From contig NC_077231.1 of NCBI RefSeq assembly GCF_027887165.1, forward strand, positions 192,126,334 to 192,190,333: 64,000 nt of DNA, written 5' to 3'. The notes under the pieces were generated by a model. That model was not told where the DNA came from, ran no database searches, and saw nothing but the letters and a program-made list of their open reading frames with translations. The stretch's first letter is position 1, and the number at the start of each line of letters is the position of its first letter. Source of the stretch: Monodelphis domestica (taxonomy: Eukaryota > Chordata > Mammalia > Didelphimorphia > Didelphidae). Positions 1-8,952 of this stretch are shown here, piece after piece. The translations under genes and the position numbers were made by a program.

Positions 1-35
1 GACAACTATGTGAAAATATTTACAATCCAGACCTT

Positions 36-54
36 AAAGAATAATACTGGTTGA
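36..54. repeat. Left target-site duplication of the first L1
   Basis: The 19-mer aaagaataatactggttga lies directly before the L1 5' end and recurs at 5645-5663 with one difference. This defines the insertion boundaries of the element between them. Confidence 0.93.
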
Positions 55-309
55 CTTCCAGTCAAGATGGCAGCTTAGAAGCAGCAAAAGTTCAGACTTC
101 TGAAAACCCTTTCTTACCAATCACAAACTGAATGCTCCTAGGGGACAGAAATTCAAACTTAACAACAGGACAGAGGTGGGGATCCCTCCTTCTGGACTCA
201 AGTCAAAAGGTACGTTCCTGCCCCCCACCCCAAAAGCCAGAATACTAGAATACTCGGGTCTAAGGGGAAGGCAGAAAGAAGGTCCCAGGACCTTCCCCCC
301 TGCCCAACC

Positions 310-562
310 CAGAGTGCTGAGCCTCCAGCAGCAGCGGAAACCTCAGGGCCAGCAAAGGTGCTGTTCTGAAGGGTGCACCTTGAAAGCAACCTGGGCCAGT
401 CTCTGGGCATCCAATACAGATGGCAGGGAAGCAACCTGAGAGAGACAGGGGGAGCCTGTAGTCCCATGGCTGAGTCCTTCCATCAGAGTCTCACCAGAGG
501 TTTTTGCCTCAGGGTACATCCAGACCAACAGAGCTGAACATAATCCCATCAGAAGTCCTCAG
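310..562 (+). repeat. 5' UTR tandem unit A
   Basis: First copy of a unit repeated at 594-846, about 283 bp downstream. Shared landmarks are aaaggtgctgttctgaagg (354 and 637), the block near catccaa-acagatggcaggga, and tctcaccagaggttttt. The copies differ at many positions, so the duplication is not brand new. The L1 at 46443 has one full unit. Confidence 0.85.
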
Positions 563-593
563 AGCTCGAGGAGAACAGGACCCCTCCCCCTTT

Positions 594-846
594 AGAGTGC
601 AGGGCCTTCTGAAAGGACAGGAACCTCAGGGCTGGCAAAGGTGCTGTTCTGAAGGGCACACCTTGAAAGCCACCTGGGCCGGTCCCAGGGCATCCAACAC
701 AGATGGCAGGGAATCAGCCTGAGAGAGATGGGGAGGTGGGGGAAAGGGCAGGGAACCTGTAGCCCCATGGCTGGGTCCTTCCATTGCAGTCTCACCAGAG
801 GTTTTTGTCTCGGGGCACATCTAGACCAAAACAGTTGAAGCGAATC
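594..846 (+). repeat. 5' UTR tandem unit B
   Basis: Second copy of the unit at 310-562. Both begin near the motif agagtgc. Unit B ends at the deletion junction (about 840-848), where sequence switches to the post-ORF1 region of the L1. Confidence 0.85.
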
Positions 847-1013
847 CCTTTTTCTTTTATTCAAACTCTCTTCTATAAGGACTACATTTATATCAAATTA
901 TATATAGTAATATGTGGGGGAAATGTAATGTGTAACTCTCAAAAATTGTATGCATCATTAGAGTAGCAAGAAAAATCATGCATAGGGAAAGTTTGGGGCA
1001 TCAAGATGATATG

Positions 1014-1400
1014 GAGAAAGGGGGGGGGATAGAAAGAAAAAGGGAGGGGAGAATCGTTGATGCTATTAAGATATACTCCAAGAAATAGGAAAAAAAACTA
1101 AATAGAATAATAATTCTCACACAAAGATACACATGGGAAGGGGAGGGGAAGAAATCTCCTATAAGAAGGAGAGGAAGAGAGTTTGTACTTAAACTTTGCT
1201 CTCAGTGAAATCAACTCTGAGAGGGAAGAGCATTTAGATCCATTGGGATCTTGAATTCTATCTTATCCAATAGGGTAAGGGAGAAGGGAAAACCAAGGGA
1301 GGTAAGGGGGAGGGAACAAAAAAGGGAGGGAAGGAGAGGGGGGAGGGGAAGGGAACAAAAAGGGAGGGGCTAGAAAGGGAAACATATCAAGGGAGGGGAC
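1014..1400 (+). other. G-rich purine tract between the L1 reading frames
   Basis: This inter-ORF stretch is nearly all purine on the plus strand. At about 1324-1353 it has clustered runs of three or more G separated by short A-rich spacers, a pattern compatible with a G-quadruplex. The same position holds a similar tract in the L1 at 46443 (about 48540-48610) and, as C-runs, in the minus-strand L1 (about 50604-50655). Confidence 0.7.
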
Positions 1401-1483
1401 TAGTGGGACTGATTTAAAGTAAATCACTGGCTTAAAAGGTTATAGCTAAAAAAGAAAGGTCAGAATTAGGGGAGGATATCAAA

Positions 1484-4400
1484 ATGCCAGGAAATACACA
1501 AGTGACAATCATAACTTTGAACGTGAATGGGATGAACGCACCCATAAAACGTAGATGAATAGCAGAATCAATTAGAATCCAAAACCCTACCATATGTTGT
1601 CTTCAAGAAACACACATGAGGCAGGTAGACACTCACAAGGTCAGATTTAAAGGATGGAGTAAGACCTTCTGGGCCTCAACTGATAGAAAGAAGGCAGGAG
1701 TTGCAATCATGATATCTGACAAAGCCAAAGCAAAAGTAGACCTGATTAAAAGGGATAGGGAAGGTAAATATATTTTGTTAAAAGGGACTATAGACAATGA
1801 GGAAATATCACTAATCAATATGTATGCACCAAATGGTATAGCACCCAAATTTCTAATGGAGAAACTAGGAGAATTGAAGGAGGAAATAGACAGTAAAACC
1901 ATATTAGTGGGAGACTTGAACCAACCACTATCAAATTTAGATAAATCAAACCAAAAAATAAACAAGAAAGAGGTAAAAGAGGTGAATGAAATCTTAGAAA
2001 AATTAGAGTTAATAGACATATGGAGAAAAATAAACAGGGACAAAAAGGAATACACCTTCTTCTCAGCACCACATGGCACATTCACAAAGATTGACCATAC
2101 ACTAGGTCACAGAAACATGGCATACAAATGCAGAAAAGCAGAAAAAATAAATGCAGCCTTTTAAGATCATAAGGCAATAAAAATAATGATCAGTAAGGTT
2201 ACATGGAGAGCCAAATCAAAAATTAATTGGAAATTAAATAACATGATACTCCAAAATCGGTTAGAAAAAAAATCATAGAAACAATTAATAATTTCATTGA
2301 GGAAAATGACAATGGGGAGACATCCTTTCAAACTTTATGGGATGCAGCCAAAGCAGTACTCAGAGGAAAATTCATATCCCTGAGTGCATATATTAATAAT
2401 CTATGGAGGGCAGAGATCAATGAATTGGAAATGCAAATAAAAAAAACTTAAAAGAGAACAAATTAAAAACCCCCAGAAGAAAACCAAACTAGAGATTCTA
2501 AAAACTAAGGGAGAAATTAATAAAATTGAAAGTGATAGAACCATTGAACTAATAAATAAGACTAGAAGCTGGTACTTTGAAAAAACAAACAAAATAGACA
2601 AAGTACTGGTCAGTCTCATTTAAAAAAAGGAAAAAAGAAAAGCAAATTAAGAGCATCAAAGATGAAAATGGGGACATCACCTCCAATGAAGAGGAAATTA
2701 AGGCAATCATTAAAAACTACTTTGCCCAGTTATATGGCAATAAACATACCAGTCTAGGCTCTATGGATGAATATTTACAAAAATATAAACTGCCTAGACT
2801 AACAGAAGAAGAAATAGAATTCTTAAATAACCCCATATCAGAAAAAGAAATCCAACAGGCCATCAAAGAACTCCCTAAGAAAAAATCCCCAGGGCCTGAT
2901 GGATTCACCAGTGAATTCCATCAAACATTCAAAGAACAGCTAATCCCAATACTATAGAAACTATTTGACATAATAAGCAAATAGGGAGTTCTACCAAATT
3001 CCTTTCATGACACAAACATGGTACTGATTCTAAAGCCAGGCAGGTCAAAAACAGAGAAAAAAAATTATAGATCAATCTCCCTAATGAATATAGATGCAAA
3101 AATCTTAAACAGGATACTAGCAAAAAGACTCCAGCAAGTAATCAGAAGGGTCATTCACCATGATCAAGTAGGATATATACCAGGGATGCAAGGATGGTTC
3201 AATATTAGGAAAACCATCCACATAATTGACCATATCAACAAGCAAACCAACAAGAATCACATGATTATCTCAATAGATGCAGAAAAAGCCTTTCACAAAA
3301 TATAACACCCATTCCTATTAAAAACACTAGAAAGCATAGGAATAGAAGTATCGTTCCTAAAAATAATAAACAGCATATATCTAAAACCATCAGTTAACAC
3401 CGTCTGCAATGGGGATAAACTAGATGCATTCCCAATAAGATCAGAAGTGAAACAAGGATGCCCATTATCACCTCTATTATTTGACATTGTACTAGAAACA
3501 CTAGCAGTAGCAATTGGAGAAGAAAAAGAAATTGAAGGCATTAAAATAGGCAAGGAGGAGACCAAGTTATCACTCTTTGCGGATGATATGATGGTCTACC
3601 TAAAGAATCCTAGAGATTCAACCAAAAAGCTAGTCGAATTAAGCAACAATTTTAGCAAAGTTGCAGGATACAAAATAAACCTGCATAAGTCATAAGCATT
3701 CCTATACATCTCCAACACATCTCAGCGGCAAGAATTAGAAAGAGAAATCCCATTCAAAATCACCTTAGACAACATAAAATACTTAGAAATCTATCTGCCA
3801 AGACAAATACAGGAACTATATGAACACAACTATAAAACATTCTCCACACAACTAAAACTAGACTTGAGCAATTGGAAAAATATTAACTGCTCATTGATAG
3901 GATGAGCCAATATAATAAAAATGAACATCCTACCCAAACTCATCTATCTATTTAGTGCCATACCCATTGAAATTCCAAAATTTTTTTTTACTGATTTAGA
4001 AAAAAACCATAACAAAGTTCATTTGGAAGCACAAAGGATCAAGGATATCCAGGGAAATAATGAAAAAAAAATACAAAGGAAGGGGGCCTTGAAGTCCCAG
4101 ATCTCAAACTATATTATAAAGCAGCAATCATCAAAACAATTTGGTACTGGCTAAGAGACAGAAAAGAGGATCAGTGGAATAGACTTGGGGTAAGTGACCT
4201 CAGCAAGACAGTATATGGTAAACCCAAAGATCCCACCTTTTGGGACAAAAATCCACTATTTGATAAAAACTGCTGGGAAAATTGGAAGACAGTGTGGGAG
4301 AGATTAGGTTTGGATCAACACCTCACACCCTACACAAAGATAAATTCAGAATGGGGGAATGACTTGAACATAAAGAAGGAAACTATAAGTAAATTAGGTG

Positions 4401-5291
4401 AACACAGAATAGTATATATGTCAGACCTTTGGGAAGGGAAAGATTTTAAAAACCAAGGAAGACTTATAAAGAGTCACAAAATGTAAAATAAATAATTTTG
4501 ACTATATCAAATTAAAAAGGTTTTGTACAAAGAAAACCAATGTAATTAAAATCAGAAGGGAAGCAAAAAATTGGGAAACAATCTTCATAAAAACCTCTGA
4601 CAAAGGTTTAATTACTCAAATTTACAAAGAGATAAATCAATTGTACAAAAAATCAAGCCATTCTCCAATTGATAAATGAGCAAGGGACATGAATAGGCAG
4701 TTTTCAGATAAAGAAATCAAAACTATTAATAGGAACATGAAAAAGTGTTCTAAATCTCTTATAATCAGAGAGAGGCAAATCAAAACAACTCTGAGATATC
4801 ACCTCACACCTAGCAGATTGGCTAACATGACAGCAAAGGAAAGTAATGAATGCTGGAGGGGATGTGGCAAAGTAGGGACATTAATTCATTGCTGGTGGAG
4901 TTGTGAATTGATCCAACCATTCTGGAGGGCAATTTGGAACTATGCCCAAAGGGTGCTAAAAGACTCTCTGCCCTTTGATCCAACCATAGCACTGCTGGGT
5001 CTGTACCCCAAAGAGATAATAAGGAAAAAGACTTGTACAAGAGTATTCATAGCTGCCCCCATTGTGGTGGCAAAAAATTGGAAAATGAGGGGATGCCCTT
5101 CAATTGGGGAATGGCTGAACAAATTGTGGTACATGTTGGTGATGGAATACTATTGTGCTAAAAGTAATAATAAAGTGGAGGAATTCCATGGAGACTGGAA
5201 CAACCTCCAGGAAGTGATGCAGAGCGAGAGGAGCAGAACCAGGAAAACATTGTACACAGAGACTGATACACTGTGGTACAATCGAACGTAA
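1484..5291 (+). pseudogene. L1 ORF2 (endonuclease/reverse transcriptase), degenerate
   Basis: ORF2 of L1 encodes an APE-type endonuclease, a reverse transcriptase and a C-terminal cysteine-rich segment. The start is ATG at 1484, followed by the endonuclease motif LNVNGMN, then an in-frame TGA at 1556-1558. After it come QETH, GDLNQPL (usually GDFN) and IDHTLGH, ending at a TAA at 2162-2164. The reverse transcriptase continues in another frame from about 2763: [34 protein letters not shown] and the catalytic FADD at 3576-3587. The CxxxC...HxxxxC-like motif ([18 protein letters not shown]) is at about 4852-4908. The family stop is TAA at 5289-5291. Total length, about 1269 codons, matches a normal L1 ORF2. 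Several stops and at least one frameshift kill it. Confidence 0.93.
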
Positions 5292-5644
5292 TGGACTTCT
5301 CCATTAGTGTCAATGCAATGTCCCTGAACAATCTGCAGCGATCTAGGAAAAAAAAACACTATCCACAAGCAGAGAACAAACTGTGGGAGTAAAAACACTG
5401 ATGAAAAGCAACTGCTTGACTACAGGGGATGAGGGGATATGACTGAGGAGAGACTCTAAATGAACACTCTAATGAAAATACCAACAACATGGAAATGGGT
5501 TCGAATCAAGAACATATGTGATACCCAGTGGAATTGAGCATCGGCTATGGGAGAGGTGGGGGGTTGGGGGGAGGAAAAGAAAATGATCTCTGTCTCCAAT
5601 GAATAATGTTTGGAAATGACCAAATAAAATAATGTTTAAAAGAA

Positions 5645-5663
5645 AAAGAATAATACTAGTTGA
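5645..5663. repeat. Right target-site duplication of the first L1
   Basis: The sequence aaagaataatactagttga matches 36-54 with one substitution and follows the A-rich tail of the L1 directly. Confidence 0.93.
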
Positions 5664-5933
5664 ACCCATGCTCAGCAAGAATTTTTGAAAGAATGAAATA
5701 GAAGCAGCAGAGGAAAAAAATTAGGAAATGGGGGTAATAAAAGAATTATGAAAAGAGAACTATTAGCTTAGTAAAAGAAGCATAAAAATGCTGAAGAAAA
5801 TAATCTTAGAAATCAGAATTGATCTAATAGTAAAAGAGGCATAAAAACTCATTTAAGAAAATAACTTGCTAAAAAGCAGAATAGACCAAATGGCAAAGGA
5901 TATACAAAAATTCACTGAGGAAAATTATTTCTT

Positions 5934-5951
5934 AAAAATTAGAATTGAGGG
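5934..5951. repeat. 18-bp direct repeat, copy 1
   Basis: aaaaattagaattgaggg is repeated exactly at 5989-6006. The two copies flank a 37-bp segment, like a target-site duplication. A shorter related string, aattggaattga, is found at 6208-6219 after the SINE. Confidence 0.9.
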
Positions 5952-5988
5952 GGCATAGCCAAGATAGCGGAGTAAGGCAAAGCAGCTC
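5952..5988 (+). mobile_element. 37-bp L1 5'-end-like micro-insertion
   Basis: The segment between perfect 18-bp direct repeats contains gccaagatagcggagtaagg, which resembles the first bases of the L1 copies (gtcaagatggcggcttag, tcaagatggcagcatagag). It has no poly(A) tail. It could be the residue of an L1 insertion that lost everything but its 5' tip, or a very short template-jump product. Confidence 0.5.
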
Positions 5989-6006
5989 AAAAATTAGAAT
6001 TGAGGG

Positions 6007-6207
6007 AAAAGCTGGGTGGCTCAGTAGATTGAGAGCCAGGCCTAGGGATGGAAAGTCCTAATTTCAAATCTGGCCTCAGACACTTCCTAGCTATGTGACT
6101 CTGGGCAAGTCACTTCATCCCCATTGCTTAGCCCTTACCTGTCTTCTGCTTTGAAACAATATATATTATGTATTCTAAGATGGAAGGTAAGGGTGTAAAA
6201 AAATTTT
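6007..6207 (+). mobile_element. tRNA-derived marsupial SINE (SINE1 type)
   Basis: It begins with gctgggtggctcagtagatt and the body has ttcaaatctggcctcagaca and gtgactctgggcaagtcact, typical of tRNA-derived SINEs with B-box-like sequence. It ends with a short inverted motif (accttcc / ggaaggt style) and an A-run. aattagaattga before it and aattggaattga after it form a likely target-site duplication. Confidence 0.88.
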
Positions 6208-6494
6208 AATTGGAATTGATTAAATGGAAACTAATGATTCCATGAGACATCAAGAAACAATAAAACAAGATCAAAAGAATGAAAAAAGAGAAACAATGTG
6301 AAACATCTCTTTAGAAAAACAACTTACTTAGAAAATAGATTGTGAAGAGAGAATTTAAAAGTCATGATTGAAGAAAAAGCCTTGACATCATTTTTCAAGA
6401 AATTTTAAAGGAGAAATTCTCAGAAATATTAGATCCAGATGATAAAATAGAAATTTAAAGAATATACCAATTACCTCTTGAAAGAGATCCCAAA

Positions 6495-6752
6495 ATGAAA
6501 ACCCATAGAAATATTATAGTCAGATTCCCAAGTTCCCAGATCAAGGAGAAAATATTGCAAGCAGCCAAAAAAAAATCCAGATATCATGGAGTCATGATCA
6601 GTATTACCCAAAATTTAATGGCTTCCACATTAAAAGAGCTGAGGATTTGGAATATGATATTCTGGAAGGCAAATGATCCAGAATTATTACTAAGAATAAC
6701 TAACCCAGCAAAACTGAATGTAACCCTTCAATGGAAAAAAATGGTTATTTAA
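6495..6752 (+). pseudogene. L1/HAL1 ORF1 C-terminal fragment
   Basis: ORF1p is the L1 RNA-binding chaperone. The 85-residue open frame matches, position for position, the C-terminal domain of the ORF1 at 47232-48259. Compare IIVRFPSSQIKEKILQAAKK here with VIAKFQSFQTKEQILQEARK there, and the following WNMIFWKA with WNMIFRKA. It is truncated by a stop at 6750 and is clearly older than the other copies. Confidence 0.8.
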
Positions 6753-7240
6753 TGAAAGAAAGGATTTTCAAGCATTCCTGATGAAAAGACCAGAGCAGAA
6801 TAGAATATCTGACATTCAAATATTAGACTCAAGAAAAGCATAAATGGCAGTCATGAAAGAGCAATCATATGGGATTCTATGAAAATTACCTGTTTACATT
6901 CCTAAATAGGAAGATGATATATGTAACTTTGAAGAATTTTATCATTGTTAGGACAGTTAGGAGGAGTCTACATACACAGAGGTCATGAGTATGAATTATG
7001 TTGGGATGATCTCCAAAATGTTGGAGCAAGAAAGGATTCCATAAGAGAAGGAGGAAGAAAAAAGTATGTGGAAAATTATTTCACATTTAAAATAAAAGTT
7101 CACATAGAAGAACTTTAAAAGTGGAAGTGAAAATGAAGGTAGGGTGGTGGACAATGCTTAAACCCTCACTGTCATTGAAATTGGTTCAAAGAGGGAAAAC
7201 TACATATGCACACAGTAGTGAAAAGACAAAACTCATTTCA

Positions 7241-7612
7241 AAGTGTTTTATTGCACTTTGAATAAATTTCATTTTTTTAGAAATTAAAGTTTCATAACAA
7301 CCCTACATGAAGTTAGTCTATTAGCACTATTTTCCCAGCAACATGTGCTTATATCATGTCTGTCACATTTTTGTAGTTCTTACAATATTTCAGACTTTTT
7401 AGTTATTATATCTGTTATGGTCATCTATGATGAGAAATCTTTAACATTATTATTGTAATGGTTTTGAGGCACTATGAACTGTGCCCACATAATATGTTGA
7501 TCTTAATCGGTAAATGTTGCATATTCTAACAGTTCCACCAACTGGCCTTTCATCCATATTTCTCCCTCTCCTTGGGTGTTCCTACTCCCTGAGATACCTG
7601 AACTATATCACA
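7241..7612 (+). mobile_element. Tigger-like DNA transposon fragment (5' noncoding end)
   Basis: The order of blocks matches the noncoding region upstream of the Tigger1 transposase as I recall it: tgttttattgcactt, an 'aacaaccctacat...agtctatt' block, 'tcttacaatatttcagactttt', 'atatctgttatggtcatct', 'cactatgaactgtgcccacat', 'taatcggtaaatgttgc', 'ccaccaactggcc' and 'tattccctgagayac'. The transposase itself is absent; similarity stops just before where it would begin. The terminal CAGG of the inverted repeat is not visible. Confidence 0.75.
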
Positions 7613-7615
7613 ACA

Positions 7616-7870
7616 GGCTCTTCTATCCTCCGCTATTTCTCAAAGTCTGTCTAAGTTCATGTTTACTATTTTCATGTCACTATATACCCATCTTATTATA
7701 CTCTGCCATTCCCTTTTCCTTTTGCCTTCTGTCTTTCCCAATAGCAGAGTCTTTTCCAACAAGTTCTGTCTTCTCATTGTGTAACCAAAATATTTATGCT
7801 TCAGCTTCAGTATAGTCTGATTAATAAATATTGACTGACTTGCTGTCCTTGCTGCCCAAGGGACTCTCAA
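7616..7870 (-). mobile_element. RTE LINE fragment, C-terminal coding part
   Basis: The minus-strand frame reads like the end of the RTE/Bov-B polyprotein: VPWAARTASQSI, then LKLKHKYFGYTMRRQNLLEK, then LLLGKTEGKRKREWQ. These match the family pattern of ...LKLQYFGHLMRR..SLEKTLMLGKIEGRRRRG. It abuts a plus-strand RTE piece at 7871, suggesting an inverted insertion. Confidence 0.8.
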
Positions 7871-8048
7871 AAAATTATTGGGTCTTAACAGAAGAAGAAG
7901 AGTTTAAGAAGAGAATACAAAGAACTATACAAGATAGGTCTCAACATCACCAATATCCATGATGGTTTGGTTACTGTTCTAGAGCCAGTTTTCTTGGAGA
8001 ATGAATTTAAATGGGTCTTCAAAAGTATTGTTAACAATAAGGCTAGTG
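7871..8048 (+). mobile_element. RTE LINE fragment, central part (left half)
   Basis: The translation resembles the pre-RT region of RTE/Bov-B: ...EELYKIGLNITNIHDGLVTV, then LEPVFLENEFKW, then NNKAS. It continues after the L1 insertion at 8830 with the conserved GGDxIPAEL motif. Its orientation is opposite to the adjoining RTE piece at 7616-7870. Confidence 0.85.
8033..8048. repeat. Left target-site duplication of the L1 at 8049
   Basis: aacaataaggctagtg is repeated exactly at 8814-8829. Removing the insert and one copy restores a continuous RTE sequence. Confidence 0.96.
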
Positions 8049-8171
8049 CAAAAATATTCATAGCTGCACTCTTTGTGGTGGCCAAAAACTGGAAAACGAG
8101 GGGATGCCCATCAATTGGGGAATGGCTGAACAAACTGTGGTATATGTTGGTGATGGAATACTATTGTGCTA

Positions 8172-8340
8172 AAAGGAATAATAAAGTGGAGGAGTTCCAT
8201 GGAGACTGGAACAACCTCCAGGAAGTGATGCAGAGCGAGGGGAGCAGAACCAGGAGAACATTGTACACAGAGACTAATACACTGTGGTATAATCGAACGT
8301 AATGGACTTCTCCATAAATGGTGGTGTAATGTCCCTGAAC
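8172..8340 (+). repeat. 169-bp tandem duplication in L1, copy 1
   Basis: It starts at aaaggaataataaagtggag and ends at gtccctgaac. Copy 2 (8341-8509) follows with no spacer and differs at only a handful of sites. The copies cover the ORF2 end and first part of the 3' UTR. Confidence 0.95.
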
Positions 8341-8509
8341 AAAGGAATAATAAAGTGGAGGAGTTCCATGGAGACTGGAACAACTTCCAGGAAGTGATGC
8401 AGAGCAAGGGGAGCAGAACCAGGAGGACATTGTACACAGAGACTAATACACTGTGGTATAATCGAACATAATGGACTTCTCCATAAAAGGTGGTGTAATG
8501 TCCCTGAAC
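8341..8509 (+). repeat. 169-bp tandem duplication in L1, copy 2
   Basis: Direct tandem copy of 8172-8340. After it the sequence carries on into the normal 3' UTR (atttgcagggatccagg), as in the L1 at 25997. Confidence 0.95.
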
Positions 8510-8813
8510 AATTTGCAGGGATCCAGGAGAAAAAAACACCATTCATAAGCAAAGGATACACTATGGGAGTGGAAACACCGAGAAAAAGCAACTGCCTGAA
8601 TACAGAGGTTGAGGGGACATGACAGAGGAGAGACTCTAAATGAACACTCTAATGCAAATACTATCAACAAAGCAATGGGTTCAAATCAAGAAAACATCTA
8701 ATGCCCAGTGGACTTACGCGTCGGCTATGGGGGTCGGGGGGAAGGAAAAGAAAATGATCTATGTCTTTAACGAATAATGCTTGGAAATGATCAAATAAAA
8801 TATATTAAAAAAA

Positions 8814-8829
8814 AACAATAAGGCTAGTG
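8814..8829. repeat. Right target-site duplication of the L1 at 8049
   Basis: Exact copy of 8033-8048, directly after the A-rich tail. Confidence 0.96.
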
Positions 8830-8898
8830 GAGGTGATAGAATTCCAGCTGAGTTATTTTGAACTAGATTATTATACTAAAGTGCTGTACTCCATAAGC
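8830..8898 (+). mobile_element. RTE LINE fragment, central part (right half)
   Basis: Continues the RTE sequence broken at 8048: gaggtgatagaattccagct corresponds to the conserved GGDGIPAEL stretch of the reverse transcriptase. A stop (tga at about 8858) and further decay follow. Confidence 0.8.
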
Positions 8899-8952
8899 TG
8901 GCTTGGCACATAGTAAGCACTTAATAAATGCATTTTCATGCATGCATGCATG
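8899..8952 (+). repeat. MIR/L2-type 3' tail plus CATG repeat
   Basis: cttggcacatagtaagcact followed by taataaatg is the usual 3' end of MIR and L2. It runs into a self-complementary CATG repeat (about four units, 8937-8952). Confidence 0.65.

Larger units (their letters stand above)
55..846 (+). promoter_or_regulatory. L1 5' UTR (presumed internal promoter region)
   Basis: This region aligns by eye with the 5' UTR of the L1 copies at 37373 and 46443. L1 5' UTRs carry an internal RNA polymerase II promoter; that role is family knowledge and is not shown here. It is more GC-rich than the rest of the element. Short open frames on both strands here repeat one another because of the internal duplication and do not look coding. 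Confidence 0.75.
55..5644 (+). mobile_element. L1 retrotransposon, 5'-complete, ORF1 missing
   Basis: This is a LINE-1 copy bounded by 19-bp target-site duplications. It begins with the L1 5' motif (agtcaagatggcagc), carries a partly duplicated 5' UTR (to about 846), then jumps directly to the sequence that follows ORF1 in the related copy at 46443 (compare 848 onward with about 48231 onward). The whole ORF1 region is therefore absent. A G-rich inter-ORF region (about 850-1480), a degenerate ORF2 (1484-5291), a 3' UTR with a G-run cluster near 5549-5575 and a short A-rich tail follow. The junction shows no AG acceptor in the comparison copy, so internal deletion or template switching is more likely than splicing. 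ORF2 has stops and a frame change, so the copy cannot be autonomous. Confidence 0.93.
5664..7235 (+). mobile_element. Old L1/HAL1-like remnant (ORF1 region)
   Basis: A-rich sequence with repeated Lys/Glu/Asn-type codons (coiled-coil-like) leads into an ORF1 C-terminal region at 6495-6752. A stretch near 7160-7200 resembles the inter-ORF region of the L1 at 37373 (compare about 40170-40195). No ORF2 is present. HAL1 elements are L1 relatives with ORF1 only; this may be one or a 3'-truncated old L1. It is interrupted by a 37-bp insert (5952-5988) and a SINE (6007-6207). Confidence 0.75.
8049..8813 (+). mobile_element. Young 5'-truncated L1 with internal duplication
   Basis: Only the L1 3' end is present: the ORF2 C-terminus (IAALFVVAKNWKTRGCPSIG... 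to WYNRT, stop at 8300-8302), a 3' UTR and an A-rich tail. Perfect 16-bp target-site duplications flank it. Inside, 8172-8340 is repeated at 8341-8509 with few differences, so the end of ORF2 and the start of the 3' UTR occur twice. The 3' UTR matches that of the copy at 25997. Confidence 0.95.

Noticed and set aside
840..848. Splicing as the cause of the missing ORF1 in the first L1
   Set aside because: The corresponding site in the L1 at 46443 has no AG acceptor before the resuming sequence, and no GT donor is evident, so a spliced template is less likely than deletion.
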